A stretch of 64,000 nucleotides of DNA from Candidatus Methylacidiphilum fumarolicum (GCF_949774925.1 NZ_OX458932.1:806001-870000); one strand, 5' to 3'; shown: positions 1 through 9,467, counted from the first letter of the stretch. The notes: generated by a model not told the origin, from the letters alone. A program made the numbers and translations.

Positions 1-690
1 TCTCTTTGAAAAGCCTCTTCCAATCTTCCAAGCATTTCATTGAGGATCGTAACGAGTCTTTTAAGATCCGGATCTAGGGCTGGAATGGAAAGTCTTTGAT
101 GCAAAGCCGAAGCTCTGATCTGTTCAAGGGTAGAGGTCATTTGACGGATGGGTAGCAAAGCCTTTCTAGAGATCCACCATCCTCCAAATGTGGAGAGGAT
201 CAAAGCGAAGGGGGCAGATAGTAGATAGGCGTAGGAAGCTTCCGTGAGGATTTCATAGATCGAAAGCATCTTTTTTCCAAGAGCAAGCTTATAACCGTTC
301 TTTTCAGTATAAAATACGCGATAGAGGCCATCTCCAAGTTGTGCATAAAAAAAACTGTTGATTGCATGGTCTTCAAAGAGGTTTTTACCAGCTAGGAGTG
401 GCGATTTGTAGACCATTGCTGGATCAGAATAAGACAGTTCGAGAATGGAGCTTTCTTCGAAGGGATTAATATTCAAAGAAAAAGAGTCTTTGGAAGAAAA
501 GAAAGAGGCAGGCTTTTCGGTTAAAAGACCGAACAATTCAATGGAATCGGTTTTCAACTCTTGGTCTGTACTTTCAATCAACTCTCTATAGAGGGTCAAG
601 CCAGCGACAATTCCAGATGAAAGAAGAGAGGCTCCAACTAAAAAAGCGGTCCAAAGGGCTATCTTCCAGCCTAGAGGAAGGTTTTTCATA
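1..690 (-). CDS. Sensor histidine kinase, N-terminal part (cut by window edge)
   Basis: Reading the minus strand from the ATG at 690 gives about 230 codons without a stop, beginning MKNLPLGWKIALWTAFLVGA. A first membrane segment covers about residues 9-32. An extracytoplasmic sensing segment follows to about residue 140. A second membrane segment lies near 150-172, and then comes a HAMP-like linker (RKALLPIRQMTSTLEQI). The window ends before the phosphoacceptor His box and the ATPase domain, so those are not seen. The gene starts 31 bases after the stop of the upstream response regulator and must be its partner. The inducing signal cannot be read; kinases paired with CusR/CzcR-like regulators often sense metals. 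Confidence 0.85.
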
Positions 691-721
691 GCAACAATAG
701 AAATGGCCACAGCTGGTTTTC

Positions 722-1399
722 CTAGACGGCTTCTATTTTGTACCCAACACCCCGAACAGTTTGTATCAATTTTTGTTCTTCAAATTCGTCAATCTTTTTG
801 CGCAGCTTTTGGATATAGACATCCACAAGGTTTGTTCCAGGATCAAAATGATAATTCCAAACATGTTCACAAATTTGAGTCCTCGTGAAAACTCTTCCTG
901 GTGTTCTCATTAGTAGCTCAAGAAGGGAAAATTCCTTTGCCGTTAAATCGATTTTCTTTTGGCCGCGGAACACCTCTCTTGTTACCAAATTCAGCGTCAA
1001 ATTCCCTACTTTATAAACAGAGAGACCGACACCTGCCGTTCTTCGGATTAAGGCCCTTAAACGAGCTACTAGCTCATCCATAGAAAAAGGTTTTGGAAGG
1101 TAGTCGTCAGCACCACTGTTCAACCCTTCTATTTTGTCTCTTGTTTGGCTTCTTGCACTCAATAAAAGAATAGGAAGATGAACCCCTTTTTCCCTAACAG
1201 CCTTAAGGACACTGATCCCATCTGGTCCTGGAAGCATAATGTCTAAGATCGCTGCATCATAAGGGGTGGTGAGCAATTGAAGAAGAGCCTCATCACCTCG
1301 GCTGCAAGTATCAACCACAAAACCCTCTGCTTCCAATCCCTTGGCAATGAATCGGCAGATTTTTCCTTCATCTTCGACGACAAGAATACGCATGCCCAC
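722..1399 (-). CDS. OmpR/PhoB-family response regulator
   Basis: A 225-residue two-domain regulator. The receiver domain (about 1-120) has the acidic pair E9/D10, the phosphoacceptor D53 in LDIMLPGPDG and the conserved Lys in LPKPF. The winged-helix DNA-binding domain (about 130-222) ends in the family signature TVRGVGYKIE. Length and motifs are typical of the CusR/CzcR/PhoB group. A second Met at position 3 is an equally good start. It is transcribed first and is followed by the histidine kinase, the usual order for this group. The target genes are not identifiable from the sequence. Confidence 0.93.
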   Translation of the reverse strand: MGMRILVVEDEGKICRFIAKGLEAEGFVVDTCSRGDEALLQLLTTPYDAAILDIMLPGPDGISVLKAVREKGVHLPILLLSARSQTRDKIEGLNSGADDYLPKPFSMDELVARLRALIRRTAGVGLSVYKVGNLTLNLVTREVFRGQKKIDLTAKEFSLLELLMRTPGRVFTRTQICEHVWNYHFDPGTNLVDVYIQKLRKKIDEFEEQKLIQTVRGVGYKIEAV

Positions 1400-2086
1400 A
1401 GTTCTTTCTCAAAGATAGGATTAAAAGCTCTCTTTGGAAAGAGTCAATGTTCAAAAGAAAAATTCCTGTGGATAGAGCACTTCTATTGGTGACATTCCCA
1501 TATCCCCTAAAAAGGATGAACTTCTAACCCCTTTTCACAAGTTTTGGGCTGTTCCCATAGTAGGGAACCTGCGCCCGTGCCAGTATGTTGCTTGATGTTT
1601 GCAATTGAGGCAAGAAAACGTTGGCCCATGTACAGATTGCTACTACGCGGGAGACTACCAGGGCGCACGTAATGTCTTTGGGCAACGACACTATTTGACT
1701 ATAGCTGATAGGATCCATGTTGATCAAGCCTACACTGTCCTTGTAACTCTCCAATTCATGGGCTTTGCATCGAGAGTTCCTCCCTTTGGGCTTGTGGCAA
1801 TGGCCACATGCAGTACGCCCTCTTTAGCTGCCAGGTTCCTCCTCAAGTGAAGCACACAATGCGGTATTTACCTGATTTCTGTTGTAGCTAATTGATGTCC
1901 TTGCCGTATTCCTACTGGCTTATGCGCTAGCTGTAAGGACGACTTATCCCTCCTCAGAGTTGTCGAAAAAAAGCGACTGTATGCCCTCTTCTTTGCAAAA
2001 CCTACTAATTTGGTCCATCCCCTTGTGGCGCAAGTCACGCATATGCCGCTTGTGAGGCATTACTTTATAATGCAAACTGAACACCA
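1400..2086. other. Stretch without a supported gene; possible decayed insertion
   Basis: The first 100 bases should hold the promoter of the two-component operon. From about 1520 to 2080 the composition becomes more GC-rich than the surrounding genes. Only short reading frames occur on either strand. On the minus strand, cysteine pairs (CGHC near 1815, CLNC near 1620 in another frame) vaguely recall the zinc ribbon of a TnpB, but spacing and frame do not fit, so no gene is called. Confidence 0.4.
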
Positions 2087-3175
2087 TCAAGCTTTCTTAA
2101 GTTCTTGTAAGCACTCATCCAGATTATCCAATAGATTGCCAATGGTTTTAGGGGTCTCATCTCCCATATGAGAAATCCTAAAAGTCTGTCCTTTTATTTT
2201 CCCATAGCCTCCATCAATAGTCATGCTAAAACGATTTTTAAGGAGTTGAATCCATTGAGGAATATCAATCCCTAGATTGTTTTTGATACAACTCAAAGAA
2301 ATCGATTCATATCCAATTTGTGGGAAAAGCTCAAAGCCCCTTTCCTTGGCCCATTGTCTAGTCATCAAAGCCATAGTGAGGTGTCTTTGATACCTGTTTT
2401 CAAGTCCTTCTTCGAAAATTTCTGCTATTTTACTTTTCAATGCATAAAAGAGACTGATGGAAGGAGTACTGGGAGTCATGGAATTGTCGTGATTCTTTTG
2501 AAACTCAAGGAAATCAAAGTAATATCCTCTGGCTGGTGTTTTTTCAGCTTTAGCCATTGCTTTTTGCGATACGGCAAAAAGAGCTCCGCCGGGAGGCAAA
2601 GCCAAAGCTTTTTGAGTGCCCGTTAGCATGACATCTATTCCCAGATCATCAAAAGGAATTTTAAGAACACTGAAGGAAGAGACACAGTCTACGATGAAAG
2701 AAACATCTGGAAATTCTTTCATGACGGCAGCGACTTCAAAAAGAGGATTCATCATTCCCGTTGACGTTTCATTATGAATGAAAGTTACTGCATCATATGC
2801 GTTCGAATTTAAACGGTTTTTTAAATCACTAGGATCAATTGGCTTTCCCCATGGATACTGAAGCTTATCTGCTTCTTTACCGCAGCGGATTGCTACATCA
2901 AACCATTTGTCAGAGAAAGCTCCATTCATACAGCAAAGCACTTTTTTCTGAACGAGATTTCGTATGGCAGCTTCCATGACTCCCCAAGCTGAACTTGTAC
3001 TGAAAAACACAGGCCTTTGCGTATAGAATAGTTTCTGAAGTCCAGATTGGACTTCACGATAAAGAGCTTGGAAATCCTTGCTTCTGTGTCCGATCATTGG
3101 ACTTGCAAAAGCTTCGAAAGTCTTTTTAGATACTTCAGTGGGACCAGGTATAAAAAGTTTTATGTGGTTCGACAT
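2087..3175 (-). CDS. Class V PLP-dependent aminotransferase (serine/alanine-glyoxylate type)
   Basis: A 362-residue fold-type I aminotransferase. The N-terminal FIPGPTEVS and MIGHRSKDF motifs mark the alanine-glyoxylate / serine-pyruvate aminotransferase family. D163 (FIVDCVSS) should bind the PLP ring nitrogen. K189 in TGTQKALALPPGG is the Schiff-base lysine. The family moves amino groups between serine or alanine and glyoxylate or pyruvate. In a methylotroph a link to the serine/glycine pool is plausible, but substrate cannot be read from sequence. It is divergent from the exported protein gene at 3196, with only 20 bases between the two starts, so regulatory sequence must overlap both reading frames. 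Confidence 0.88.
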   Translation of the reverse strand: MSNHIKLFIPGPTEVSKKTFEAFASPMIGHRSKDFQALYREVQSGLQKLFYTQRPVFFSTSSAWGVMEAAIRNLVQKKVLCCMNGAFSDKWFDVAIRCGKEADKLQYPWGKPIDPSDLKNRLNSNAYDAVTFIHNETSTGMMNPLFEVAAVMKEFPDVSFIVDCVSSFSVLKIPFDDLGIDVMLTGTQKALALPPGGALFAVSQKAMAKAEKTPARGYYFDFLEFQKNHDNSMTPSTPSISLFYALKSKIAEIFEEGLENRYQRHLTMALMTRQWAKERGFELFPQIGYESISLSCIKNNLGIDIPQWIQLLKNRFSMTIDGGYGKIKGQTFRISHMGDETPKTIGNLLDNLDECLQELKKA

Positions 3176-3195
3176 TCCGTCAAAATATCTTTCTT

Positions 3196-3993
3196 ATGAA
3201 AAAAAAGCAAATGATAGTTGTTGTTTTTGAAATCTTGCTTTTGTTGACGTATGGATTGTCCTTTGCCAATAGCCAACATAAGGATCCGCAAATTCATAAA
3301 CCTTCCATAACCCTTGAAGAAATCGTCAGCCGTGCCATCTCCCAAAACGAGCTTATGACCAAAGCTATGCTTGGGTTGGAGTATCAGGAAAAAATCGAAC
3401 TTCAAAAATTAGACGCTTTTGGAAAGCCTCTGAAGACAGACCGTCTTGAATTTCTAGTCAAACCTGGAGAGGGCTTTCTTTTGTCAGCTGATCCAAATAG
3501 TGGGACTTTGTCTTTCCGAAAGATGAGCACCAAAGACATTCAAAAAGCTCAAACGGCTAACTTAGTCTCAGATTATCTTTCGCTTCGGAATCTTGTTCCC
3601 CGATTTGAATTACATTACGAAGGAATGAACCAATGGCATGGACTGGCTTCATACATTATCGGTTTTGATCCAAAACCGAACCAACCCTATCAGTCTAAGA
3701 TAGAAAAGCTGATCAACTCTGTTCAAGGTAAAATATGGATTAGTAAAGATGATTTTTCAGTTCTGTATGTAGAAGGCAGGCTACCCAAACCGGTAGCCAT
3801 GGCATGGTTTATTGCGGTTGTCGATAAGCTTGATATTCACTATCACGCCAATGCTGAAAAGGGTCTCTTTGGATATATGCCCTCTCTTTTCGATCTAGAA
3901 TACCGACTTAAATACATATTTGGACAATCTCATGCTAGACAGATTATTTCAATGAAAGATTTTAAATTGCCTCAGCAGATTGGCAGCAACTAA
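3196..3993 (+). CDS. Exported protein of unknown function
   Basis: A 265-residue protein with a classic signal peptide (KKK followed by a hydrophobic core, likely cleavage near residue 26 after SFANS). The rest is soluble, with alternating strand-like segments such as LEFLVKPGEGFLLS and QGKIWISKDDFSVLYVEG. That pattern resembles outer-membrane lipoprotein carrier-like (LolA/LolB fold) proteins, but the resemblance is only impressionistic. No Cys lipobox is seen. It precedes an old yellow enzyme gene by 28 bases on the same strand, so the two may be co-transcribed. Confidence 0.7.
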   Translation: MKKKQMIVVVFEILLLLTYGLSFANSQHKDPQIHKPSITLEEIVSRAISQNELMTKAMLGLEYQEKIELQKLDAFGKPLKTDRLEFLVKPGEGFLLSADPNSGTLSFRKMSTKDIQKAQTANLVSDYLSLRNLVPRFELHYEGMNQWHGLASYIIGFDPKPNQPYQSKIEKLINSVQGKIWISKDDFSVLYVEGRLPKPVAMAWFIAVVDKLDIHYHANAEKGLFGYMPSLFDLEYRLKYIFGQSHARQIISMKDFKLPQQIGSN

Positions 3994-4021
3994 AAACAAA
4001 TAACTGAGAAAAAAAGGAACT

Positions 4022-5086
4022 ATGAGCAAGCTGTTTGAGTCTTTTTGTATCCGTTCAGTCCGTTTTAAAAACAGAATTTTCCTTTCTCCAATGTGTATGT
4101 ATTCGGCTGAAGAAGGATTTGTAAATGAGTGGCATCTTGTCCATCTAGGTTCAAGAGCTGTAGGAGGAGTGAGTTTAGTGATGGTTGAAGCGACAGCAGT
4201 CAGTCCAGAAGGCAGAATTACCCCTTTTGATTCAGGTATTTGGTCTGATAGGCATATTGAGCCTTTTATTCCAATCGTCAATTTTATTTCCAAACAAGGC
4301 GCGGTTGCTGGGATACAGATTGCTCATGCAGGTAGAAAGGCTTCTACTGATAAGCCATGGTTTGGAGGGGCTCCAGTTCCTCCTGAAAGAAACGGCTGGA
4401 TCCCTATAGCGCCAAGCCCCATACCTTTTGATGCGCTTTCTCCTACACCCATAGAGATGACCCACAAAGATATCCATAGGGTGGAAGAGGATTTTGCCCG
4501 AGCGACACAACGGGCAAGAAAAGCTGGATTCCAAGTTTTGGAAATCCATATGGCTCATGGCTACTTGCTTCATGAATTTCTTTCCCCGCTGTCTAATAAG
4601 CGGACTGATGAATTTGGAGGAAGTCTAGAAAACAGGATGAGATTTCCTCTTATTGTTGCGAAGGCTGTTCGATCCCTGTGGCCTCAAGATCTCCCTGTTT
4701 TTGTACGCATTTCAGCATCTGATTGGCATAAAGATGGTTGGGATCTTGAGCAGTCGATTTCCTTTTGTCATAAGCTTAAAGAGATTGGAGTTGATCTGAT
4801 TGATTGTTCTAGTGGTGGGCTGATTAATGTCCCTATACCGGTTGGTTCTAACTATCAAGTTCCATTCTCTGCATCGATTCGTAAACAGGTGGGCATTATG
4901 ACGGGTGCTGTAGGGATGATCACCGATCCCTGGCAGGCTGAGGGTATTCTTTCTGAAAATAAAGCCGATTGCGTTTTTTTGGCTAGAGAGCTACTCAGAG
5001 AGCCTTACTGGGTTTTGAAGGCTGCGAATGCCCTGGGAGTTAAAGTTTCATGGCCCGCTCAGTATTTGCGAGCTAGACCATCGTAA
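4022..5086 (+). CDS. NADH:flavin oxidoreductase, YqjM-type old yellow enzyme
   Basis: A 354-residue TIM-barrel FMN enzyme that reduces activated C=C bonds with NAD(P)H. The YqjM-class cysteine that tunes the flavin lies in FLSPMCMYSA. The substrate-binding His pair lies in EIHMAHGYLLHEFLSPLSN, followed by the family motif RTDEFGGSLENR. The C-terminal half carries the FMN phosphate loop (VGMITDP) and the ARELLREPYW motif. Length matches the family. The physiological substrate is unknown; members often act on electrophilic stress compounds. An AT-rich hairpin follows the stop codon. Confidence 0.93.
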   Translation: MSKLFESFCIRSVRFKNRIFLSPMCMYSAEEGFVNEWHLVHLGSRAVGGVSLVMVEATAVSPEGRITPFDSGIWSDRHIEPFIPIVNFISKQGAVAGIQIAHAGRKASTDKPWFGGAPVPPERNGWIPIAPSPIPFDALSPTPIEMTHKDIHRVEEDFARATQRARKAGFQVLEIHMAHGYLLHEFLSPLSNKRTDEFGGSLENRMRFPLIVAKAVRSLWPQDLPVFVRISASDWHKDGWDLEQSISFCHKLKEIGVDLIDCSSGGLINVPIPVGSNYQVPFSASIRKQVGIMTGAVGMITDPWQAEGILSENKADCVFLARELLREPYWVLKAANALGVKVSWPAQYLRARPS

Positions 5087-5095
5087 TATCGTCAT

Positions 5096-5125
5096 TTTCT
5101 TTTTAGAAAAAAGAAATTTTATTTG
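5096..5125 (+). terminator. Possible intrinsic terminator after the OYE gene
   Basis: An AT-rich inverted repeat (TTTCTTTTT-AG-AAAAAAGAAA) is followed directly by TTTTATTT, ten bases downstream of the stop at 5086. The stem has only two G-C pairs, so termination strength is doubtful. Confidence 0.3.
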
Positions 5126-5160
5126 TAATTGCATATATAGAACCAAGATAATCATAGAGC

Positions 5161-5850
5161 ATGAAAATGAGTTCTAAAGATATTAAAATTGCTCCTTCTA
5201 TTTTGTCTGCTGATTTTTCTCGGTTAGAAGCCCATGCCAAAGAAGCACTAGATGCTGGGGCAGATTGGCTTCATATTGATGTAATGGATGGTCATTTTGT
5301 TCCAAACATTACAATCGGTCCTTTGATTGTCGAAGCTCTTAGAAATTTAAAAAAAGCAACAGGAACAACGTTGGATGTGCATTTGATGATTGAAAATCCT
5401 GATCGCTATATTCCTGATTTTGTCAAGGCGGGCGCTGACATTATAACTGTTCATGTAGAAACCTGCCCTCATTTGCATCGGACAGTTCAGTTGATCCATG
5501 ACTTAGGAGTTAGGGCGGGAGTAACATTGAATCCAGCAACTCCATTGGTGAGCCTTGAAGAAATTATTTGGTATGCTGATTTAATTCTAATCATGTCGGT
5601 GAATCCTGGATTTGGTGGACAGGAATATATTCCAACTAGTACAAGGAAAGTGGAACGACTCAGGCAGATGCTTGATGCGGTAAAATCAAAAGCCTGGCTT
5701 GAAATTGATGGAGGAGTGAAACCTGCCAATGCTACTGAAATTGTAAGAGCTGGAGCTGATGTATTGGTTGCTGGTTCCGCTGTTTTTAAAGGAAATGTCA
5801 AAGAAAATATTTTACAACTAAGGGAAAGTATTGAGAAGGCTTTCCCTTGA
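5161..5850 (+). CDS. rpe: Ribulose-phosphate 3-epimerase
   Basis: A 229-residue TIM-barrel enzyme that interconverts ribulose-5-phosphate and xylulose-5-phosphate in the pentose phosphate and Calvin cycles. Signatures include APSILSADFSRL, the metal and catalytic motif HIDVMDGHFVPN, HLMIENP, the MSVNPGFGGQ loop and the second catalytic Asp in EIDGGV, ending with the phosphate-binding AGSAVF. Length is normal. A second ATG two codons in is an alternative start. The downstream prpD gene begins 62 bases after its stop on the same strand. Confidence 0.96.
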   Translation: MKMSSKDIKIAPSILSADFSRLEAHAKEALDAGADWLHIDVMDGHFVPNITIGPLIVEALRNLKKATGTTLDVHLMIENPDRYIPDFVKAGADIITVHVETCPHLHRTVQLIHDLGVRAGVTLNPATPLVSLEEIIWYADLILIMSVNPGFGGQEYIPTSTRKVERLRQMLDAVKSKAWLEIDGGVKPANATEIVRAGADVLVAGSAVFKGNVKENILQLRESIEKAFP

Positions 5851-5912
5851 GATTGGTTTAGAATGGGTGTAACTAGAAGAGAGACGGAATACGAAAGAAA
5901 GGATGCATCCCG

Positions 5913-7316
5913 ATGAACATTGAAGGTGATCAGGTATTGGAAGAAATTTGTAGCTATGCTCTTCATAGCAAGGATTTTAGTGTCAGTGCCATTGAAAATG
6001 CCTATCTTTGTTTTTGGGATGCTCTTGCTTGCCTGTTCCACGGGGTTAAATCTGAAGAATGTCGCCGGAGAATGACCCCACTTTTTGATTCTCCTGGAAC
6101 CTGTGTTATTCCAGGGACTTTGCTTAAGGCTGATCCCCTCAATGCTTCCTATGCTATTAGCTGCGCAGTCCGTTGGCTTGATTACAATGATGCTTGGTTG
6201 GCTCAAGAATGGGGGCATCCCTCGGATAATTTGGGTGGAATTTTCGCATGCACACAGTACATGGAGAGGATTAAAAAAGAAAAGATAAGTGGGTTAAAAA
6301 TTCTGGAATGGATGATCAAAGCTCACGAAATCCAAGGGATCCTTTCCTTAAAAAACTCTTTGAATCGTTTTGGCTTAGACCATGTTGCCTTTGTTCGTGT
6401 GGCTTCGGCAGCCATCGTAACATCCATCCTTGGGGGAGGAGAAAGAGAAGTAATGAGTGCGTTAAGCAACAGTTTTGTGGATGGAGCTCCCTTAAGAATT
6501 TATCGACATGCACCAGCTACAGGATGGAGAAAGTCTTGGGCAGCAGCAGATGCTGTTCGAAGAGCGGTATGGTTAGCGTTTATGGCGATCAAAGGGGAAA
6601 TGGCTTATCCCAATGTGCTTTCTCTTCCTCAATGGGGATTTTCAGATGCTCTGCTAAGAGGAGCACCAATCGTTATAGATAGACCACTTTCGCATTTTGT
6701 CATGGAAAATGTTCTTTTCAAACCTTTTCCAGCAGAATATCATTCCCAGAGTGCAATAGAAGCAGCTTTGGAACTTAGAGAAGAAGTTCTTCCTAAACTT
6801 GAAAAAATACGTCGGATTGAGATTCATACACAGTTGCCGGCGATCAGAATTATTCATAAGCAAGGTCCTCTTCACAATCCAGCCGATCGTGATCACTGTT
6901 TGGAATACATTGTAGCCATAGCTCTGTTGTACGGCAGGGTGACTCAAGATCTATACGAAGATGAGGTGGCAAGAGATCCGCGGATTGATGCGCTAAGAAA
7001 AAGGATGGTAACTATTGAGGATAAGGCCTATACCTCCGATTATTATGATCCAGAAAAGATGGCTGTTCCTAATGCCATACAAGTGTTTTTTGAAGATGGC
7101 ACTGCAACGATAAAAAAAGAGATCCTCTATCCCCTTGGACATCCTAAAAGAAGAAATGAATTTCAAAAGGTATTGTTGCAGAAGATAGAAAGTTCTTTGG
7201 ATAATCTTTTTTCTGAAGAAAGAAAAAAACAAATTCTCGATCTTTATCTTAATAAAGAAAAGTTTTTTTGCAAAAGCTCATCTGAACTGGCTTCTCTATT
7301 TGTTCCAGATATTTAG
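5913..7316 (+). CDS. prpD: 2-methylcitrate dehydratase (MmgE/PrpD family)
   Basis: A 467-residue protein of the MmgE/PrpD family. The segment RWLDYNDAWLAQEWGHPSDN (about residues 88-107) is diagnostic for true PrpD rather than for distant MmgE or cis-aconitate decarboxylase relatives. The family dehydrates 2-methylcitrate to 2-methyl-cis-aconitate during propionate breakdown. PrpB and PrpC partners do not occur in this window, so a complete methylcitrate cycle cannot be claimed. It has a good ribosome site (GAAAGGATG region) before the ATG at 5913. Length is close to that of the E. coli enzyme. Confidence 0.9.
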   Translation: MNIEGDQVLEEICSYALHSKDFSVSAIENAYLCFWDALACLFHGVKSEECRRRMTPLFDSPGTCVIPGTLLKADPLNASYAISCAVRWLDYNDAWLAQEWGHPSDNLGGIFACTQYMERIKKEKISGLKILEWMIKAHEIQGILSLKNSLNRFGLDHVAFVRVASAAIVTSILGGGEREVMSALSNSFVDGAPLRIYRHAPATGWRKSWAAADAVRRAVWLAFMAIKGEMAYPNVLSLPQWGFSDALLRGAPIVIDRPLSHFVMENVLFKPFPAEYHSQSAIEAALELREEVLPKLEKIRRIEIHTQLPAIRIIHKQGPLHNPADRDHCLEYIVAIALLYGRVTQDLYEDEVARDPRIDALRKRMVTIEDKAYTSDYYDPEKMAVPNAIQVFFEDGTATIKKEILYPLGHPKRRNEFQKVLLQKIESSLDNLFSEERKKQILDLYLNKEKFFCKSSSELASLFVPDI

Positions 7317-7650
7317 ACACCTGTTCTTAAAAGATTCATAATTAAAAATCAATTCAATGGACTGTTGTTACTTCCGAGCAACAGACACCATGCTCAGTGC
7401 TGCATTTATAGGTAAAGTAACTCAACGTGGCAGGCAGGGTTAGAAGTTTGGGGTTATTGCTTATTTTGGTTTGGTTTTAAGATAGTGCAAGATTGGTTAT
7501 TGCTCATAAAGACTGGCTGGCTTTCTTTTTATCGCTTGCATAGCAACTCCAAGTGATTCATCGGTTAGGTCTTAATTCATTAACTTTGACTAGCAAAAGA
7601 GCGTTAGGATGCAGCAATAAAGCATCTTTTTATGACCCTGTAGTGTTTAA
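7317..7650. other. Gap between prpD and an insertion sequence; no gene seen
   Basis: About 330 bases of AT-rich sequence with no credible reading frame. It ends at the left terminal repeat of the IS1634-type element. Confidence 0.6.
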
Positions 7651-7664
7651 CCCATCTTCCGCAA
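7651..7664 (+). repeat. Left terminal inverted repeat of the IS1634-type element
   Basis: CCCATCTTCCGCAA, perfectly complementary to the right end at 9454-9467. The pairing extends outward through TTAA on both sides. Confidence 0.88.
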
Positions 7665-7783
7665 GTTTTTGACCATTTTGTTGATGTATCAATGACTTAT
7701 GTATATTTGTGTAGGCCTCAATAATTTATTATTTTTCTATTATTTTGTAGGCATCGTAGTGGAAAAATGTTAGCCTGATAGGC

Positions 7784-9403
7784 ATGTACTTGCAGGAGGT
7801 CCGCACACGCCACAAAGGGAAGATTTACAGGTCCTATATTGTCCGAGAGTCCTACCGGGTGGGGAAGCAGGTGAAGACACGCCGGATCGCCAACGTGACC
7901 CGGTTGCCGGAAGAAGCTCGGGAAGTGCTGGCGGCGGCCTTGCAAAAGAAGCGTCTTGTCCCTGTAGAGGGGCTCGAAGTCCAGGAGGCACTTGATTACG
8001 GAGGATTGGCCGTTCTCGAAGAAGCCTGGGGTCGCTTTGGCCTCGATGAAGTCTTTGCCAATGTTGGCTCGGAGCGGAAACGAAGGCTTTTGAAGGCGAT
8101 GATTTTTGGCCGGATTCTCTTTCCTTCCTCGAAGCTGGCCCTTCGGGAGGAAGCGCGGGGGACTCTTCTGTCCAAGGCTTGTGGGCTCGAGGAGAAGGAT
8201 CTGGATGAGGACGAGCTCTACCGGGCGATGGATGAGTTGAACGGCTGTTGGAGTGGGATTGAGAAGAAGCTTTACCAAGGGAGTCAACCGCAGGGGGCGA
8301 GCCTGGTGCTCTACGATCTATCAAGTGTTTACTTCGAAGGGGAGGGTCCTGAGGGACTGGCGCAATATGGCTATAGTCGGGATCACCGGCAGGATCGGCG
8401 ACAAGTTCTTCTGGCGGTGGCTACGGATGGTCGGGGGATTCCGTTCCATGTGGAAGTGCTGAGAGGGAATCGGGCGGACCGCACGACCTTGACGGGGCTC
8501 TTGGTCACGCTCAGACGGAGGTTTGGGATTCAAGAGGCGACCTTCGTCTTCGACGGGGGGAGGAGGAGTTGTTGGAACTTGGAGATCCTGACTGGCATGG
8601 AGCTGGAGTACGTGACCCGGTCGACTCGGGCCAAGCTTCAGGAGATTCTCAGTCGTCTGCCTGAAGACCGGCAGCTTTGGCTAACGGACCGGACGCGGGT
8701 ACTGGAGATCGAACAGGAGGGAGTGCGCTATGTCATTGCGGGAGGAGAATGGCGGGCTCAGCGGGATCGCGAACGGCGGCAAAGCCGCATTGCCCAAGCA
8801 GAAGAGGTGCTCCGCCAGATCACGAAGGCGGCACGCCGAGGGGTGAATCCCGTGAATCTCGGCAGCCGGGTCGGCCGAGCGTTGCAGAGGCTCCAAGCGC
8901 ACAAATACTTCCAGTACGGCGTCGACGCAAGCGGCCGGTTCTGGTGGAAACTGGATCAGGAGCGGGTCAAGGAAGAAGAGGCGACTGACGGCTGGTATCT
9001 CTTGGAGACCAATCTCCCGGCGACCAAGGCTTCGGGCCAGGCGGTGCTCACCCACTATAAGCAGCTGGCTGTGGTCGAAGCCGCTTTCTCGGAGCTCAAG
9101 AGTTACCTGGAAGTCCGTCCCGTCTATCACTGGCGACCGGACCGGGTCCGCAACCATGTAAGGATCTGCTTCCTGGCCTTCTGGATAAGTGCGCGGCTCG
9201 GAGCCGAATGGGGGGCTAAGGGCTTTACCGAAGAGGTGCCCAAGGTGCTTCGGCGTCTTCAGACGATCCGCTTGGTCAACCTCTCTCTAAAAGGACAACC
9301 GCTGATTGGGCTCTTCTCTCAGATTCCCCCAGAGTTGAATGCCCTACTTCAAAAGCTCGATCTACTTTCTCTCTTCACTTCTCCGCCCAAGTGGGCAATG
9401 TAG
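7784..9403 (+). CDS. IS1634-family transposase
   Basis: A 539-residue DDE-type transposase. The N-terminus (KIYRSYIVRESYRVGKQVKT) is the typical start of the IS1634/IS1549 group, with a strand-rich domain and RIANVTRLPEE. A central LVLYDLSSVYFEGEG segment carries the first catalytic Asp region. ATFVFDGGRRS lies at the position of the second, and the C-terminal KQLAVVEAAFSELKSYLEVRPVYH contains the catalytic Glu region. The frame is intact and full length, so the enzyme may be active. It could act in trans on the short deletion derivatives only if their different end sequences are recognised, which is doubtful. Confidence 0.92.
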   Translation: MYLQEVRTRHKGKIYRSYIVRESYRVGKQVKTRRIANVTRLPEEAREVLAAALQKKRLVPVEGLEVQEALDYGGLAVLEEAWGRFGLDEVFANVGSERKRRLLKAMIFGRILFPSSKLALREEARGTLLSKACGLEEKDLDEDELYRAMDELNGCWSGIEKKLYQGSQPQGASLVLYDLSSVYFEGEGPEGLAQYGYSRDHRQDRRQVLLAVATDGRGIPFHVEVLRGNRADRTTLTGLLVTLRRRFGIQEATFVFDGGRRSCWNLEILTGMELEYVTRSTRAKLQEILSRLPEDRQLWLTDRTRVLEIEQEGVRYVIAGGEWRAQRDRERRQSRIAQAEEVLRQITKAARRGVNPVNLGSRVGRALQRLQAHKYFQYGVDASGRFWWKLDQERVKEEEATDGWYLLETNLPATKASGQAVLTHYKQLAVVEAAFSELKSYLEVRPVYHWRPDRVRNHVRICFLAFWISARLGAEWGAKGFTEEVPKVLRRLQTIRLVNLSLKGQPLIGLFSQIPPELNALLQKLDLLSLFTSPPKWAM

Positions 9404-9453
9404 GCAGAAAGAAAAATCTATTTCGTTCTGTTGCAATCACTTATGACGCAACG

Positions 9454-9467
9454 TTGCGGAAGATGGG
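9454..9467 (-). repeat. Right terminal inverted repeat of the IS1634-type element
   Basis: TTGCGGAAGATGGG, the exact complement of 7651-7664, located 51 bases after the transposase stop codon. Confidence 0.88.

Larger units (their letters stand above)
7651..9467 (+). mobile_element. Complete IS1634-family insertion sequence, about 1.8 kb
   Basis: The element is bounded by a 14-base perfect inverted repeat (CCCATCTTCCGCAA at 7651-7664 and its complement at 9454-9467) and contains one full transposase gene. Both ends are flanked by TTAA, which could be a 4-bp target duplication or an extension of the inverted repeat because TTAA is palindromic. GC content is visibly higher than that of neighbouring genes, which points to acquisition from another genome. 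Family assignment rests on the transposase. Confidence 0.9.

Noticed and set aside
1524-1850. Overlapping short frames on both strands with cysteine pairs
   Set aside because: The CGHC and CLNC pairs are in different frames and about 65 codons apart, unlike a TnpB zinc ribbon; no other family motif supports a gene.
7718-9157. Long antisense frames inside the IS1634 transposase gene
   Set aside because: They mirror the GC-rich codons of the transposase on the opposite strand and have no protein-family features.
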